Assembly: GCA_022410635.1 (NCBI GenBank)
Contig: JAJVDF010000002.1
Location: 5,445,734-5,509,733, forward strand
DNA length: 64,000 nucleotides
From: Tretioscincus oriximinensis
Taxonomy: Eukaryota; Chordata; Lepidosauria; Squamata; Gymnophthalmidae
Reading direction: 5' to 3'
Positions within the stretch are counted from its first letter, which is position 1, and every line of letters begins with the position of its first letter. The translations under genes were made by a program, and so were the position numbers. This document shows positions 33,173-45,072 of the stretch, piece after piece. The notes beneath the pieces are model-generated. The model searched no databases, had not been told where the DNA came from, and saw only the letters and a list, made by a program, of their open reading frames with translations.

Positions 33173-33862
33173 TATGTTAAACCTTTAGTATGGTTTACAT
33201 TTCAGCTCCCAACATTCTAAGCAAATGGCTGCATTATATAAGGGTAACAGTTGAACAATTTTGTTCACAAAAAATTTATCCCACCCTGTAATCAAAGGTC
33301 TCGGGGCTTATCATGATTAGTCACTATAACAATAACAAGATAAAGTACCCAGATCAAATTGTGCCTTATTATGTTTTCGAAAATGGTGTAAGGAGCCAAC
33401 TGTCCTTATGCCATTCTGGACTAGCTTTGGCCATAGTAGAACCTAGAGTGGCTGTGGAAATTCAAGCCCCTTAGGATCTTTTCTGGAGCAGAACAATGCC
33501 GAGCGCATTTTCAGCTTAAAAGGTATCTGTGTATGTCTGAGAAAAGATTCCCCCCCTCCTCACATGAAGGGCAGCATAAAAAGTTGTGTGACACAATGAG
33601 AAGAAGTTGTTCTACACTCTGGAGCTGTGGGAAAATCACCCCACATATTTATCACCCTCTTAATGGCTGAAGAAAGTGGTACTGATACAACAATGCTTAA
33701 GTGAATTGTGGACACATATGAACATAGATCTCAGAATGATCTCCCTGTCAGGATATTTTGCTCTGTCCACATCTTGTTGAAGATATGTGAATCCAAATTG
33801 CTCTCACATAGATATTCTTCAGGCAGGAACAAGATATTCTGGTAGCTCTGCATTCCACTTTT
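33173..33862. other. Unassigned stretch
   Basis: 33275-33310 ('atcccaccctgtaatcaaag', 'gtctcggggc') resembles a reversed LINE 3' tail. Otherwise nothing recognised. Confidence 0.45.
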
Positions 33863-34100
33863 GAGAACCGGTCTGGTGTTATGGTTAAAATGTCAGACTC
33901 TTATCTGGAAGTCTCCAGTTTGATTCTGCCTTCCTCTATGAAGCCAGTTGGGTGACCTTGGGCTCGTCATAGTTCTTTGGGGCTCTCTCAATCCTACCTA
34001 CTTCACAAAGTNTCTGTTGTGAAGAGAAGATCAGAAGATTATGCAAACCACTTTGATTGCCTTTGAGTTGAGAAAAGTGGACTATAAAAACCAACTCTTC
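33863..34100 (+). mobile_element. Sauria-type SINE with TTC tail
   Basis: Head 'gagaaccggtctggtgttat' with A box, 'cagactcttatctggaagtc', a B box 'gtttgattctg' (about 33919), 'atgaagccagttgggtgacc', and the tail 'gattgcctttgagttgagaa' with 'gtggactataaaaacc' and (TTC)n. It is near full-length and leads straight into a trinucleotide tract. Confidence 0.9.
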
Positions 34101-34154
34101 TTCTTCTACTATACTACTACTATTACTACTACTATTATTATTACTACTACTACT
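34098..34154. repeat. Trinucleotide microsatellite (TTC then ACT/ATT)
   Basis: (TTC)3 turns into (ACT)n and (ATT)n units, grown from the tail of the adjacent SINE. Confidence 0.9.
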
Positions 34155-34907
34155 GTGATGATGACTACTATCACCTATGTCTGCAAACAGATGCATAACA
34201 CAAAAGCACCATTTTGTGCATGGGCAAACAGGGTCTTCATCTGCTTGGATGCCTGATCTGTCCAGGTAAGATGGATTCTATATAATTATAAAGAATTTCA
34301 AGCCATGCTTCCCAACATCTTCCAAGAAATAGATAGAAGCCAATCAGGAGGAACAGGCCAGGAAGCCATGGCTCAAAGGATAAATGGACAATGTAGATGA
34401 ACAGTGGTGCACTTTCATTGTACAGGATGAGATGTGTAAGCCATCACCATAGGTGTGCATAGATGGCACCAATGTCTTCAAGAACTTTGTTTTTTTTTTT
34501 TTTTTAAAAATGAACTTTATAAATCAATGGAGCTATCATAGATAGAAAAAGATGCAAAATAAGTTAAATAGGGTAGAATAACAAAACAAAATCCACATTT
34601 AATGGGTGTGAAAAAGTAATTTCTCAGCAAGTANTACAAGCAGTGCTACAAGCTGCACCTGGTGAAAAGTCCCTCTTTTCTATATTTATTTATTTAATCT
34701 CTTCACCATAGCTCCTAGGGTGGAAAACAAAATTAAAAAGACACATTAGTAAAGCATTAAAAAGAACTGTTCCCTCCCTCCGTCACTCCCTGGAAGAACA
34801 GAATACAGAGGGAGGCAGGAATAAAAAACCTGGATGAAAACTAAAGGTGGGTGTTTAGCAGCCATCAAAAGTTGTACAGTGTAAGTGCTTGATGAGCCAG
34901 AGTCTAG
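34155..34907. other. Unassigned stretch with reversed LINE tail
   Basis: 34680-34810 carries 'tatttatttatttaatctct', 'ctcctagggtggaaaacaaa' and 'cactccctggaagaacagaa', which reversed resembles the LINE 3' end at 25470-25645. A 16-T run lies at 34489-34504. Confidence 0.5.
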
Positions 34908-35252
34908 AGAGGAAGAGAGGAAGAGGAAGAGAGGAAGAGAAAGAGGAAGAGGAAGAGGAGGAAGAGGAAGAAAGAATAAAATGGAGGAGGGGAATCTGGT
35001 TTTTATACCCCACCCTTCTCATCTGAAGGGACTCAGAGCATCTTACAAGATTGTTTTTTGCCCAAAGGTTTATATCTTTCCCTCCATGGTTGTGATGGTA
35101 CCCATTTATCTACTTACATTTGGTTTTGAACAGTTTGGTTGGCTGAAGCTAAGGACAGTAGAAGGTGCTCATTCCTCTCCACAGCCAACACTTAGGCTTT
35201 AAACTCTGTGGAAACACCAAACGTCTTCACCTCTTCACTACCATACCTCTGG
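34908..35252 (-). mobile_element. Second SINE family (J), copy 4, with purine tail
   Basis: Minus strand from 35252: 'gaggtatggtagtgaagagg', 'ccacagagtttaaagcct', 'ggctgtggagaggaatgagc', 'cttctactgtccttagcttc', 'gatgctctgagtcccttcag', 'aagggtggggtataaaaacc'. The plus-strand run of GGAAGA at 34908-34980 is its tail. It is the most complete copy, with both head and long tail. Confidence 0.78.
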
Positions 35253-37458
35253 AGGCCATTCCAGAATTTCAGATTTTATCTGGTAACCCTAAACTAGGAT
35301 CATGTAAAGTCCATTGTAGATGAACTTTCCACCATCCCTGTAAAAGAAAGACTTATAGTGGAGTTGAGTGTGAAGGATACAATGCACATAGAACTCTGGG
35401 TTGCCACATGGAACGGGGACTTACAGCCATTAACAATAGATGAGATACAGTCGGATACCACATAATACATGGCTCTGTTTTCAAAGAGTTTCTACCCCTT
35501 TCTGATTGGAGCCCTTGTGGTTTGCCACATAGATATGTCTTTTATGAAACATTAACACAGCCAATTTATCTGACTAACCATAATATCTATGATGGAGAAT
35601 TAATGCTGGGTATATAGCTAACCCCCCTCCTAATTCAGCATATATATTAAAGTTGTGGTTCAGTTCTGTAAGAGTGGCATGCTTCTTGGTTCTTAATGGG
35701 ATCATATTCCAAGTAGCTATATGAAAATCATATGCAAACCTCTGAGCAAGAATACATTGGGGGGGGGAGGGGCACAGCTACAGATTTGTATATTTGTGTG
35801 AATACGCNTATGAATATTTGAGTACAGAATTTACCTGCATATCAAATCACCTCCTTAAAGTGGAGATGTTGGTATATCAGTGAAAATTAAAGGCACACAT
35901 GTGCAGGGGCCTCTGTTTTGTACATGGCATCAAGTGAAGCAACTGGTTAAGAAATAAAGACATTTATTCATTTCGGTTGTAAGAAAATGCATAAACATGC
36001 AGTCATTTTCTTGGCCACGACTACCGCATGCTTGACAGCTATGGTCACCTCATACCAGACCTCACCTAGACCTGGGGCAAAGACAAATCCAGCTTGATTG
36101 ATTGGGACATTGTGTATTCATCATTAGTCCAGGCTCTAGCAGACAAGACCTGGCAGGTATCTTCTTGTATGCAGACGGTTTTCCTGGTGTGGTCTTGGCT
36201 TTTCTGGCAGCTTAGCTGTGAAATTTTATACACTTCTGCGGTGGGGATTAAGGCTATCAAGTCTCCACGATTTCTCATCTCTCCGACAGCATATGGCAAC
36301 TCAACCCTGCTGTAATGTCCCCCCTCCTTTCCCCAAAAAGGGAAAGAAAAAGGAATGCAAGTGAGTCCTTGTTGCTGGGCCTCTCTTGTCACTGGGTGGG
36401 CCCTGGGTATATCAATCAATGTTTTCTTTGAGACAAGAAGCAGCTGGAATAAGCCTTGTGTGTCACCCAAAAAGAAAAGAAAAGAAAGAAAAGATATCAA
36501 GTACCCCATAAACATTATGGGTTTCCAACATTTCTCTGAGGAAGAAGGTAAAATTACAAGGAGACCTGGAAGTCATAAGCAGGCAGACAGAAACCAAACC
36601 TGAATGATACTGAATTAAATGCTGATTGTAACTGGAAAATGGAAGTTCTGAAGCCATGCTTGGGTGAACAAAGTAGTCTGAAAGAAATGGAGGGCTTGTT
36701 CTTTCTTCTCCATCGTCTCCATTAGGCTGATTCTTCTGATGGGTGGCTTCTGTGGGCAGAAGAATCCAAAAATTACAATCTAAATAGTCAGAGTTTCCAT
36801 AAATATTGTACTCATGATATCTACTTTCTCTGGAATCATCATATGCCATCTATGTGATTTTGCTAACGTATGTGCCATTTTTGATGGGGTTAGGGTTAGG
36901 GCTGTGGATTCTCCTGAGCATGTCACCTGTTCCAGAAATGAGTGTTGATGATACCTTCTAGAACAAAGAGCTGGATCTGATATATTTATTAAAAGGGGTA
37001 AAAGATTAAAGTAACTTGTGGTGCCTTCACTAGAGCTATCACAGAAAGTTTGGACTACCTATTCTCTTCCCCACTACTGTTACAACTGAGGAACTTTTGG
37101 ATCTGNTATAAAAAGAATTACTGTTAAAGCTATTGAAGAGTGAGAAGTAATGGACAGATATAAAACATTCTACTTGAATTATTTTATCAGTCCATCACTT
37201 GATGTTCTGGTCTGTGGGAAGGGGCTAGTGATTTTTTTGAGAATCGGAATTAAAAGCTGTGTTTAGATGTCCCCATGAAACAGAGGTTTGTGGAAACCCC
37301 AAATCTCTTATGTGGCTTTGTTCAAATCAATCAAACAATATGGTGTTCTGGGTAATTTAAAGATGCTGATTTAAAACNAACACAGTATAAAAATCAATTG
37401 GAGAAAGAATCTTTAAGTGCAATCACAGGTAGGTTCAAACTAGCTCAAATCAAACTAA
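35253..37458. other. Unassigned stretch
   Basis: 35268-35295 repeats the 'ttttatctggtaaccct' MITE-end phrase of 18148. A G-run lies at 35759-35772. 36887-36901 has two and a half telomere-like TTAGGG units, too few to matter. The open frames 36066-36515 and 36463-36849 have no known motif, and their opposite strands are also open. Confidence 0.45.
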
Positions 37459-37668
37459 GAGTGCCTCCCCACAAGGTACTGCCTCCCCACACCGGGATGG
37501 TACTTACATGATTATGAATCTGCTCCACGTGGTGATAGCTCAGCTAAAGGTTATTCCGAGGCATTAGAGCTTTCTTCCGAGTGGATTGCTGAAAGTCCAT
37601 CACTACATGGGGTGAATTCTTAAGCATGTAAGTACGATTGCGGTACAAATTCTCATGGGGAGTACACT
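37459..37668. mobile_element. Foldback element F (about 210 bp)
   Basis: Inner arms 37500-37536 ('tacttacatgattatgaatc'...) and 37599-37635 (reversed 'tacttacatgcttaagaatt'...) are inverse complements. Outer ends 'gagtgcctccccac' and, reversed, 'gagtgtactccccat' also pair. The right flank carries a stuttered 'agtacactc' three times (37650-37691). There is no coding capacity. Target duplication is not clear. Confidence 0.65.
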
Positions 37669-37852
37669 CAATGGAGTACACTCAGTACACTCCATGGAAT
37701 GTGAAAACTGGTCAATTCAATGAAAGCATGACTATATCATAGAATATGATCTGTTAAGAGAAAACAGGGACAGAATATTATGATTAAATTTGAGAGACTT
37801 GGTAAAAAGGAAATGGGGAAATTTATTAGCTTTGAACAAAATTGTTGGCTTT

Positions 37853-38070
37853 GAGAACCAGTTTGGTGTTGTGGTTGGAGTGTTGGACTCTTATCTGGTA
37901 CTCTCTGAGTTCTTGGGCCAATCNCAGTTCTTTAGAATTTTTTCAGCCCCACCTACTTCACAGGGAACCTGTTGTAGAGAAAACACCAAAAGCTTTGGGT
38001 GCCGACCCTTGACTGACTGCTCTGAGACCTTCAGGTATAGGGTTGTGTATAAATAAATATATCAATAAAT
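37853..38070 (+). mobile_element. Sauria-type SINE, internally deleted
   Basis: Head 'gagaaccagtttggtgttgt' to 'actcttatctggtactctc', then a jump over the B-box region to 'gagttcttgggccaatc'. Then comes 'cagccccacctacttcacag' and the tail 'gagaccttcaggtataggg' with AAAT-rich end. The B box is lost, so it could not be transcribed as a SINE. Confidence 0.88.
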
Positions 38071-38157
38071 CAAAATATTAGGGGCTTACATGACAGAATT
38101 AGGAGAATTAGGAGAATATACCCCCGGGAAAGAATTTTGGGGAATTTGGATTTATTG
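38071..38157. other. Short spacer
   Basis: Contains a doubled 'aattaggag' at 38097-38114. Nothing else. Confidence 0.5.
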
Positions 38158-38465
38158 AATGAAAGAGGGGGAGGAAGAGGAGGAGGAGAATCTGGTGTTT
38201 ACACCCTGCCCTTCTAGCCCAAAGAAACTCAAAGCAGCTTATAAAGTTAATTTTCACCAAAAGGCATACATTTATTTTATCTTCCCCACTAGGCTAATGG
38301 TGGGATTCATTTATCTAANTGAAATGTAGATTGCAAATCTAGTTGTTTTTTTTTAATAGCTGAGTTGACTAGAGCTGAAGGGTAGTAGAGGGTGCTTACC
38401 CTTCTCCAAATCCGACACAGTCTCGAAACTGGATCTCACAGTTGAAAAACTGGCTCTTAGAAACC
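38158..38465 (-). mobile_element. Second SINE family (J), copy 5
   Basis: Minus strand from 38465: 'ggtttctaagagccag', 'atccagtttcgagactgtgt', 'gaagggtaagcaccctctac', then 'ctgctttgagtttctttggg', 'gggcagggtgtaaacaccag' and a GGA-rich tail at 38167-38188 on the plus strand. The head is more diverged than in other copies. Confidence 0.7.
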
Positions 38466-40044
38466 ACATCATTTGTGCCTTTAAAGATCACCAAATCNTT
38501 TATATTATCCACATTGATTTATGCTTCCACTGAATTCTTTCTGAAACAGAANAAAATCTGCTGGGAAGAATTCCTATCTAATGATTGGGAAATGTTTTCT
38601 ATTTTTCACACTTCCACAAATAGAAGCATTCTTCCTTCTAGGCCAGGAGCAGAAAGTGCAAAGGATGTATTCTCAGCTTTTCTATGCTCCAGCTCTACGT
38701 GCTTGGTTGCCCCTATTTGCTTTGATTGGGTAAAAATATGTCAAATGATACGTAGAACATCTAGAATCCATAATTTATAGATTCTGCAGGAATGTTTCAC
38801 CAGCACAGGAATGACTGTGGACTGCTTGAAAGCAATCCATACAAGGGAAGCTTAAGAATGCTTATAGAGTGATTTGGGAGTAATGAAGCAATTAGCAATG
38901 CAAGTATTCTACTTCTGTTAGAAGTTTGGACTATTCCCCAATCAAAGAGTGAAAAGTATAGAATCCTCCATGAACCACTCTACTTGCTGTTCATCTTCTT
39001 AATGTCTACAGTCTCAGTAAAATGCATTCAATATGTATAGTTCTCTGAGGCCAAAAACAATCTGGAAGCAAAAGAGAAAGAGTAAATCATAAGTCAAAGT
39101 CATGATTTTTAAAAAACTCACTAAAACATTTATCTTATGCACCAAACCCATAGTAGATACAACTCAAATGCTTCACAAAAGTATTGAATAGTGCACATCC
39201 GCTAAATCCTTTCCACAGTATACAATTCATGCCAAGAACATTTATCATCAACCAAAGCAACAAAGTACAGANAAAAGCCACTGTTGTTATATATATATAT
39301 ATAAATCCAAAGTTTCCGTAGGATCAACTTTTCAAAATATGTTCTTATGCATATACTGTCAGACGTGTTTCAACTTGTACTGGCCTTCAGCAATGGTTGT
39401 AGAGACATATCTATAATATAGTATTAAAGGACTCCAAAGTATATGTGTTTGTATGAGGACACAATAACATGGTTTCCAAGGTAAATATGAAATCAACAAA
39501 ATTAGCTATGATCAACACACATCATGTTAAAACATAAAACTTCAGTTTTCATAAATCAACAAGCTATCATGAAGATGTTACTAAGTATGTAGAAAAAATG
39601 ACTTTAATAAGGTCCATGACCACAATAAAAATCTGCATTTATTTATACAGAATTTCAAAGCAATTTTCGAACCTAATATTCTGTCTCTATAAATTTTAAA
39701 TCCAAAAGTAATTGATTTAAAGTATTGTATTCTGCAAAGAACACTGCTAGAAAATAGTGTAGAGTGCAGCTTTCCATAAGCACAGTTGTGTGGATGGAAA
39801 GAGGGGTTTGGCTTCTGTGAGGGATTTGAAAGGACACAAAACTGAACCCTCCCACCCACTTTTGAGCTCTGAAGGTACCTTGAAGTTGGAGTGCTTGGGG
39901 GTTGTTTAGCAGCATGCATACCTGAATACTTTGGGCCTGGATTTACATGCCCTGATCACCTGTCTCCAATGTGTTGCCCATTAAGACCCCATGAGATATG
40001 AAGATNAGAAAAATTGTCCTACTTTCAAAGATGCATGGAGTAAG
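38466..40044. other. Unassigned stretch
   Basis: An (AT)n run at 39288-39302. The open frames 39581-39919 and 39673-39915 overlap on one strand and show no motif. No exon recognised. Confidence 0.45.
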
Positions 40045-40375
40045 GAACACATACAGGAGGCCTTTTCTGTGATGGTCCCCCAGATTCTGGAATAGCCCCC
40101 CTTCCCCAGTGATTTCATTGGCTGGCTAAAACGTACCTCTTAAACCAGGCTTTGATACTTAGCTCTAGAGTTGCCTTAAAAACCAGTATGGGTCATCTTC
40201 AGGTTCATTGGATGTGTGAAAGATGAGATTTTATCAGGTGTAGTTTATAATGGATGTGTAAAAGAAAAGATTTTTATCAGATGCAGCTTAATTCTGCTAT
40301 TTTAATCTGTTTTATGGTTTTTTTATTGTGAGGTCTTCAGGTATAGGGCAGAATATAAATGTAAGTAAATAATGA
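40045..40375 (+). mobile_element. LINE 3' end with ORF remnant
   Basis: 'gaggccttttctgtgatggt' translates as EAFSVMVPQ, like the '(E/R)AFSV.AP.LWN' end of L2-like ORF2 proteins. Then come 'aaacgtacctcttaaaccag' and a long 3' UTR with two loose copies of 'ggatgtgtgaaagatgagat' / 'ggatgtgtaaaagaaaagat'. It ends 'gaggtcttcaggtatagggc' plus AAT-rich tail. It is a fuller version of the ends at 21925 and 25425. Confidence 0.7.
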
Positions 40376-42719
40376 AATAGTACTTGTAACATTTGCTGAA
40401 ATTTCCTATTTTCCAGACTCATTCAATCAGCATCTCTCCCCCCTCCCCATTTTTTCTACTATCTTACTTAATCCCCTTTGGGTTTTCTTCTGCCAGGGAA
40501 GGTGAGTGGAAGGGAGGGGGGAGGTTATATTTGAAACATGTTTTAATAAATAAGCATATTTAAATGTTTAAATAACCAACCAAAGTATCCATGTTGCAAG
40601 AAGCAGGCTTAAAACAATAGGCACTCATCTTCCCTCTATCACTTTCTGCACAGTTAGCAAGTATTTAATCAGAGTCTGAACCTGAAATTTGTCATGTGTG
40701 AAGCATATCCACCCTTGCCGCCTCTCCCTTTGACCACATCTCGATCTGTAGATGAGACATTATACAGGAAACCACCAAAGGCTGAGTCTGTATAAGGTGG
40801 GGCTGACTCAGGAAGTGGGAGGGCGATGGCATAAAATAGGACAAAATTTCTCATATAAGATAAACACTAGAAAGCAAAAGGAAAAAAAAAAGCTTTAACA
40901 AAAGCAAAACAACAACTATTTGGATTTTTCTAGCCAGTGAGCTTGCAGCTGTTTTATACCAAGAACCAATCAGAATCTTCAGGTCCTAGTCCCTCGACGA
41001 CCAAACCTTTATGCTCAAATTCTGAAAATATACGTTGACATGACAATTGTTCTGTGTTCAAAAAATGTTGGCATCGGAAGTTCTGTACATTTTCATTAGG
41101 CTACAATTCCCTATGCGGCTGCATTACTGGAAACTATCATTTTGCACAAATTGCACCAGGGATGGGATGGAAGTAATAACTGATTCCCTTAGTTCCTAGT
41201 TTGCTGTTATCTGCAACAATTGTTATAATACAGTTTTGTTTAGCTTAGTATTATGCTACTCAAGGGAAATTGATATTCCTTGGCTGCAAATAGCTTGAAT
41301 CTCCCTAACCAAAAATGTGGCTGTGTCTCCATCATACAGCAAAAGGCTCAAAAGGTCTCTTTACATCATATTTGGATGTTTCTTCTACTATAAACATTCA
41401 ACTTCAAGAAGTTATCTATTCTACTCAATTCCATTCAATTTGTTGCTAGTAAAGAATAGACTGCATCTCTTGTTTGTATAACAGCAAGAAGCAGTTACTT
41501 ATGATACATTTGACCACTCCTTGAAAACGGAGCTGGGACAACAGGTTTGCAAGTAAAATATCCAAGGTTCAATCCCNGGTGAACCTCCAAAGAAGGCAAT
41601 GGAAGTGTTATTTGGCGGGTATTTGCATGGATCTTTATGTAGTTAAGCCAAGATCAACTCAAGTGTAGTCTTTAATTTTCAATCCATAATATTAAAAAGT
41701 AACTATGTTAGTCTGAATTCAGCCTCACAATGGCTTTTTTTGAAATTCCTCCCAGCAGAAAGCTTTAGCAANTCTCATTAAATTGTACTTGACTCACCAC
41801 TACTGACTGAAGCACCCAACCTCAGTAATGCTACAATCTCAACCTGCTATAAATGCCTGTCTCTAGTAAGTTGTTCATTTTATCTGAAGAAGTAGACCTG
41901 TCATAGTCTCCAAGGCACTGAGGTGTCCTTTCCAGATGTTATGCATAATACATTGCCCTCACGAATTTACTGACCCCACACAACTGCAATCTGAGACAAA
42001 GCTGCTCATATTGTTCCAGGTATAAATCTAGCTTTTGATTAGGTGTGGCTGAAGCCTAGATTCCTTGATTGTAGGAGAAATTGTAAATTTGACATGCTCT
42101 CCTACTTTATATTAACATGCTAGTCACACAAATCTACCAGAGTTCAATATTCTTCATTATCAGATCCTCAGCTAGGGTATGAAATACAGTAATTAAAGTT
42201 ATCTTTGTAAAATATGCACCTCTCTGCTTAGTACCTTTTTATTCACAAGTGATGCATGAAAATTCTGACAGTTCCTAATGCATTAAGACATTTCGCTAAA
42301 TTTTCTGATGCACCACCCAGGCTACTAATGGTACAACGTATACATTATATTCAGTATATCAACTGANGAGCAATGAGGGACCTTCTTTAGTCCACAGCAG
42401 TACACAGAAGATAAGCTTCTAGAATGCTTTCTGGTCTGAAATATCAGCCAGTGCAGAATTGCCCTCAGGTTGCATCCAGGATCACTTACATATTCTGTCA
42501 CCCTTCCTTAAGGTTCAACTCTCACAGCCTTGTTACTACAGGAAAAGATAACATAGGATATGGACCTTTTCTGGCAATATGATATCTCTGCTTTTTAATC
42601 CATTGTCTAGTCTTGCCTTAACTTTCCTCCCAAGCAGCGTTTAATTTCATGACTGCAGTTACTATCTGCAGTGATCTTTGAGCCCGAAAAATACAATCTG
42701 ACACTGTTTACATCTCCCA
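40376..42719. other. Mostly unassigned; two small repeat fragments
   Basis: 41530-41600 ('gtttgcaagtaaaatatcca', 'aggttcaatccc') looks like the head of another tRNA-derived SINE with a good B box. 41888-41945 ('ctgaagaagtagacctgtc', 'ctccaaggcactgaggtg') is a fragment of retroposon I. Otherwise nothing recognised. Confidence 0.5.
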
Positions 42720-42876
42720 GGCCCTGTCCCCACTGAGCCTTATTCTGGGTTATATCTCGGTACAGAGCTTGGTCATCCACATGCCATTGTAGGCTGCCAT
42801 AGCCTACACTAGCATTTAGATGGTACACTCCTATTCTGAGATATAGCCAAGAAGAAGGCTCAGTAGGGACAGGGCC
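42720..42876 (+). mobile_element. MITE family B, copy 3 (157 bp, TSD CCA)
   Basis: The left end 'ggccctgtccccactgagcc' and reversed right end 'ggccctgtccctactgagcc' differ at one base in 20. CCA flanks both sides (42717-42719, 42877-42879). Interior landmarks 'tacagagcttggtcatccac' and 'gccatagcctacactagcat' match copy 2, with the central loop shortened. It is the best-preserved pair of ends in this family. Confidence 0.92.
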
Positions 42877-44276
42877 CCACTTTTCTTTATCATAAAGTGA
42901 TGGAAGTGATTGCCATAATCTTAGGTTTCCTTTTAACAAATATGTTGAATTTCATACCAGCTTTTGTGCTATCCTCCTTCTCACTTATAAAAATAATATT
43001 CAGTTTTACTTCACTGTCTGTCATCAGAGTATATCATCTGTTGCTGAGCTTTTCATTGTAATCTGTGCAATTTCTTTGTAACTATTACTAAATGTTCTAT
43101 TACCATACCAAGGTTTTTTACACAGCTAAGGTATTTGTTTTTACTGCATTTAAAGATTGAATAAAAAATGGAGCAATGTTGTTGATGATTATTATGATAT
43201 TGTTGGCTTTTGAAAGCTTAAATTTCAGTAAGGCTCAGTAATGCATTTTAGGAGTCTGTTACACCATACCTATGACACATTAGATGTGTTGTGACTGATC
43301 CCTAAAACACATTACTGAGGCCTGCACAAACCAGGTCTAACATAAGTAAAATAATCAAATCGTTTGAGTCTTCTTGCCTGCTTGAAGAATGTAGTCTTTG
43401 GGGATCTGCTTTGTAATTTGTGCATTATTTTACAGGAATGACATGCAAAATTAATCTGCCATGCTAGGTCAAAAGAAGAGCCTTCACCCTTAATAGCAAC
43501 TTCAGATTTCATTCAGTGCACTGCCTTTTGACATATACTTTGCTCCACTAACTTATTATGGTGTTCCCAATAGAGTTCCTTGGCCTGCAAAAACATCAAA
43601 ATATCTACCTCCTCTCAAAAAGAAAGAAAGAAAGATCTGCCTGTTGTTTATAAAAAATGTCTATCCACTGATTCCAGGTACACAGGAAACTCACTGTTGA
43701 AATGACAAAGTAGATCTGCTTCAGAGAAAGGCAAGGACTATTTTTATAGCAGTAAAAGAAAAAAAGAAAAGAAAAAAGTTATTTTTGGGTTCCACCATGC
43801 ACACCAAATATTTCTCTGAATGATTTATATCCTTCTGCTGAGGCCCCCTGAAGGGGTGCAGTGCAAGGAAGGGGTGTGCGATTCTTTAAAGCATCACAAG
43901 GCTGTGTGTGAGTCTTTATCATAGCAAATGAAAACTTAAAAAAGCAGAAACCTTAACAAACTTTCCCCAATAAAAGGCCTCTCTCTCTCTCCNTTTTTTT
44001 TTTGAGATATACACTAAAAATGCAAAATATACACGAGGTTGGAAAATGTCAAGGTGGAGAGCATGAATCTTGCACAAGTGCAGTTTTTGCTTCTTAGATG
44101 TTGCAATTTGGTCCTTATGAAATGCCNTCTGTGCAAAACCATATGTGAGAAGCATTTGGCTATAATGTAAACCTGTGGTAAGCCAAAGCATGTTGAAAAA
44201 CTACATTGACTTATAGTGTTCACTCATTTTAAATAGGCAGACTGGAATTCTCTTGTGTAGAATGGCATCTGATTGT
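42877..44276. other. Unassigned stretch
   Basis: Short purine runs at 43616-43636 and 43755-43778 (AAAG-type). No exon or full repeat is recognised. Confidence 0.45.
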
Positions 44277-44311
44277 CTATATTGTAAGTTAGGTCANAAC
44301 TTACAATATAG
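44277..44311. repeat. Perfect 14-bp-arm hairpin at a CR1 boundary
   Basis: The arms 'ctatattgtaagtt' (44277-44290) and 'aacttacaatatag' (44298-44311) are exact inverse complements around a 7-base loop containing an N. The CR1 sequence starts immediately after. It is probably an inverted duplication formed when the 5' end of the LINE copy was joined. Confidence 0.85.
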
Positions 44312-45072
44312 CAGCAGCAAAAAAGGCAAATTCCATGTTGGGGATAATTAGGAAAGGAATCGAAAATAAGTCAGCAAATGTTGTTTTGCCTCTTTATNAA
44401 TCTGTGGTGAGGCCACATTTGGAATACTGTGTTCAATTCTGGTCACCACATCTCAAGAGGGATATTTTGGAACTGGAGAAGGTGCAGAAAAGGGCAACAA
44501 AAATGATCAAGGGTCTGGAGCACCTCCCTTACGAAGCAAGGCTGCAACGTCTGGGCCTCTTCAGCCTTGAAAGGAGACGTTTGAGGGGTGATCTGATTGA
44601 AGTGTACAAAATCATGCATGGGATCGAGAGAGTGAATAGAGAAAAAATGTTTTCTCTATCACACAACACAAGGACCAGAGGGCACTCCTTAAAACTGTTG
44701 GGTAGAAAAGTGAGAACAGACAAAGGAAAGTATTTTTTCACCCAGAGGGTCATTGGCCTGTGGAATTTACTTCCTGAAGAGNTAGTGGTAGCTAACAGCT
44801 TGGATAGTTTCAAGACAGGACTAGACAGGTTTATGGACACTAAGGGTATAAATGGATACTAAGATAGTTGTCTGGATGTAGCCTCCGGGATGGAGCAACA
44901 GGCAGGACTCTTGAAATACCATTTGCAGGGAGTCACGAACAGGTGCATATTTTGCTTTCCTCTGTTNGGACTGCCCAGGTGCATCTGGTGGGCCTCTGTG
45001 TGACACAGAATGCTGGACTCGATGGGCTGTGGCCTGATCCAGTATGGCTCTTCTTATGTTCTTATGTTCTTA
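44312..45072 (+). mobile_element. CR1-type LINE, ORF2 C-terminus and complete 3' UTR
   Basis: The frame 44335-44862 has 175 residues and is open to its natural stop despite two N bases. Blocks in order are '[20 protein letters not shown]' (residues about 18-37), 'RATKMIKGLEHLPYEARLQR' and 'LRGDLIEVYKIMHG', then 'GKYFFTQRVIGLWNLLPEE'. The 3' UTR ends in (TTCTTATG)2-3 at 45049-45071. It is the youngest-looking CR1 here, but the catalytic reverse transcriptase and endonuclease domains are absent because of 5' truncation. Confidence 0.93.

Noticed and set aside
36066..36515. 149-residue minus-strand frame as a coding exon
   Set aside because: No family motif and the opposite strand is open as well; chance in AT-rich DNA is enough.
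36887..36901. Interstitial telomere repeat
   Set aside because: Only two and a half TTAGGG units; expected by chance in 64 kb.
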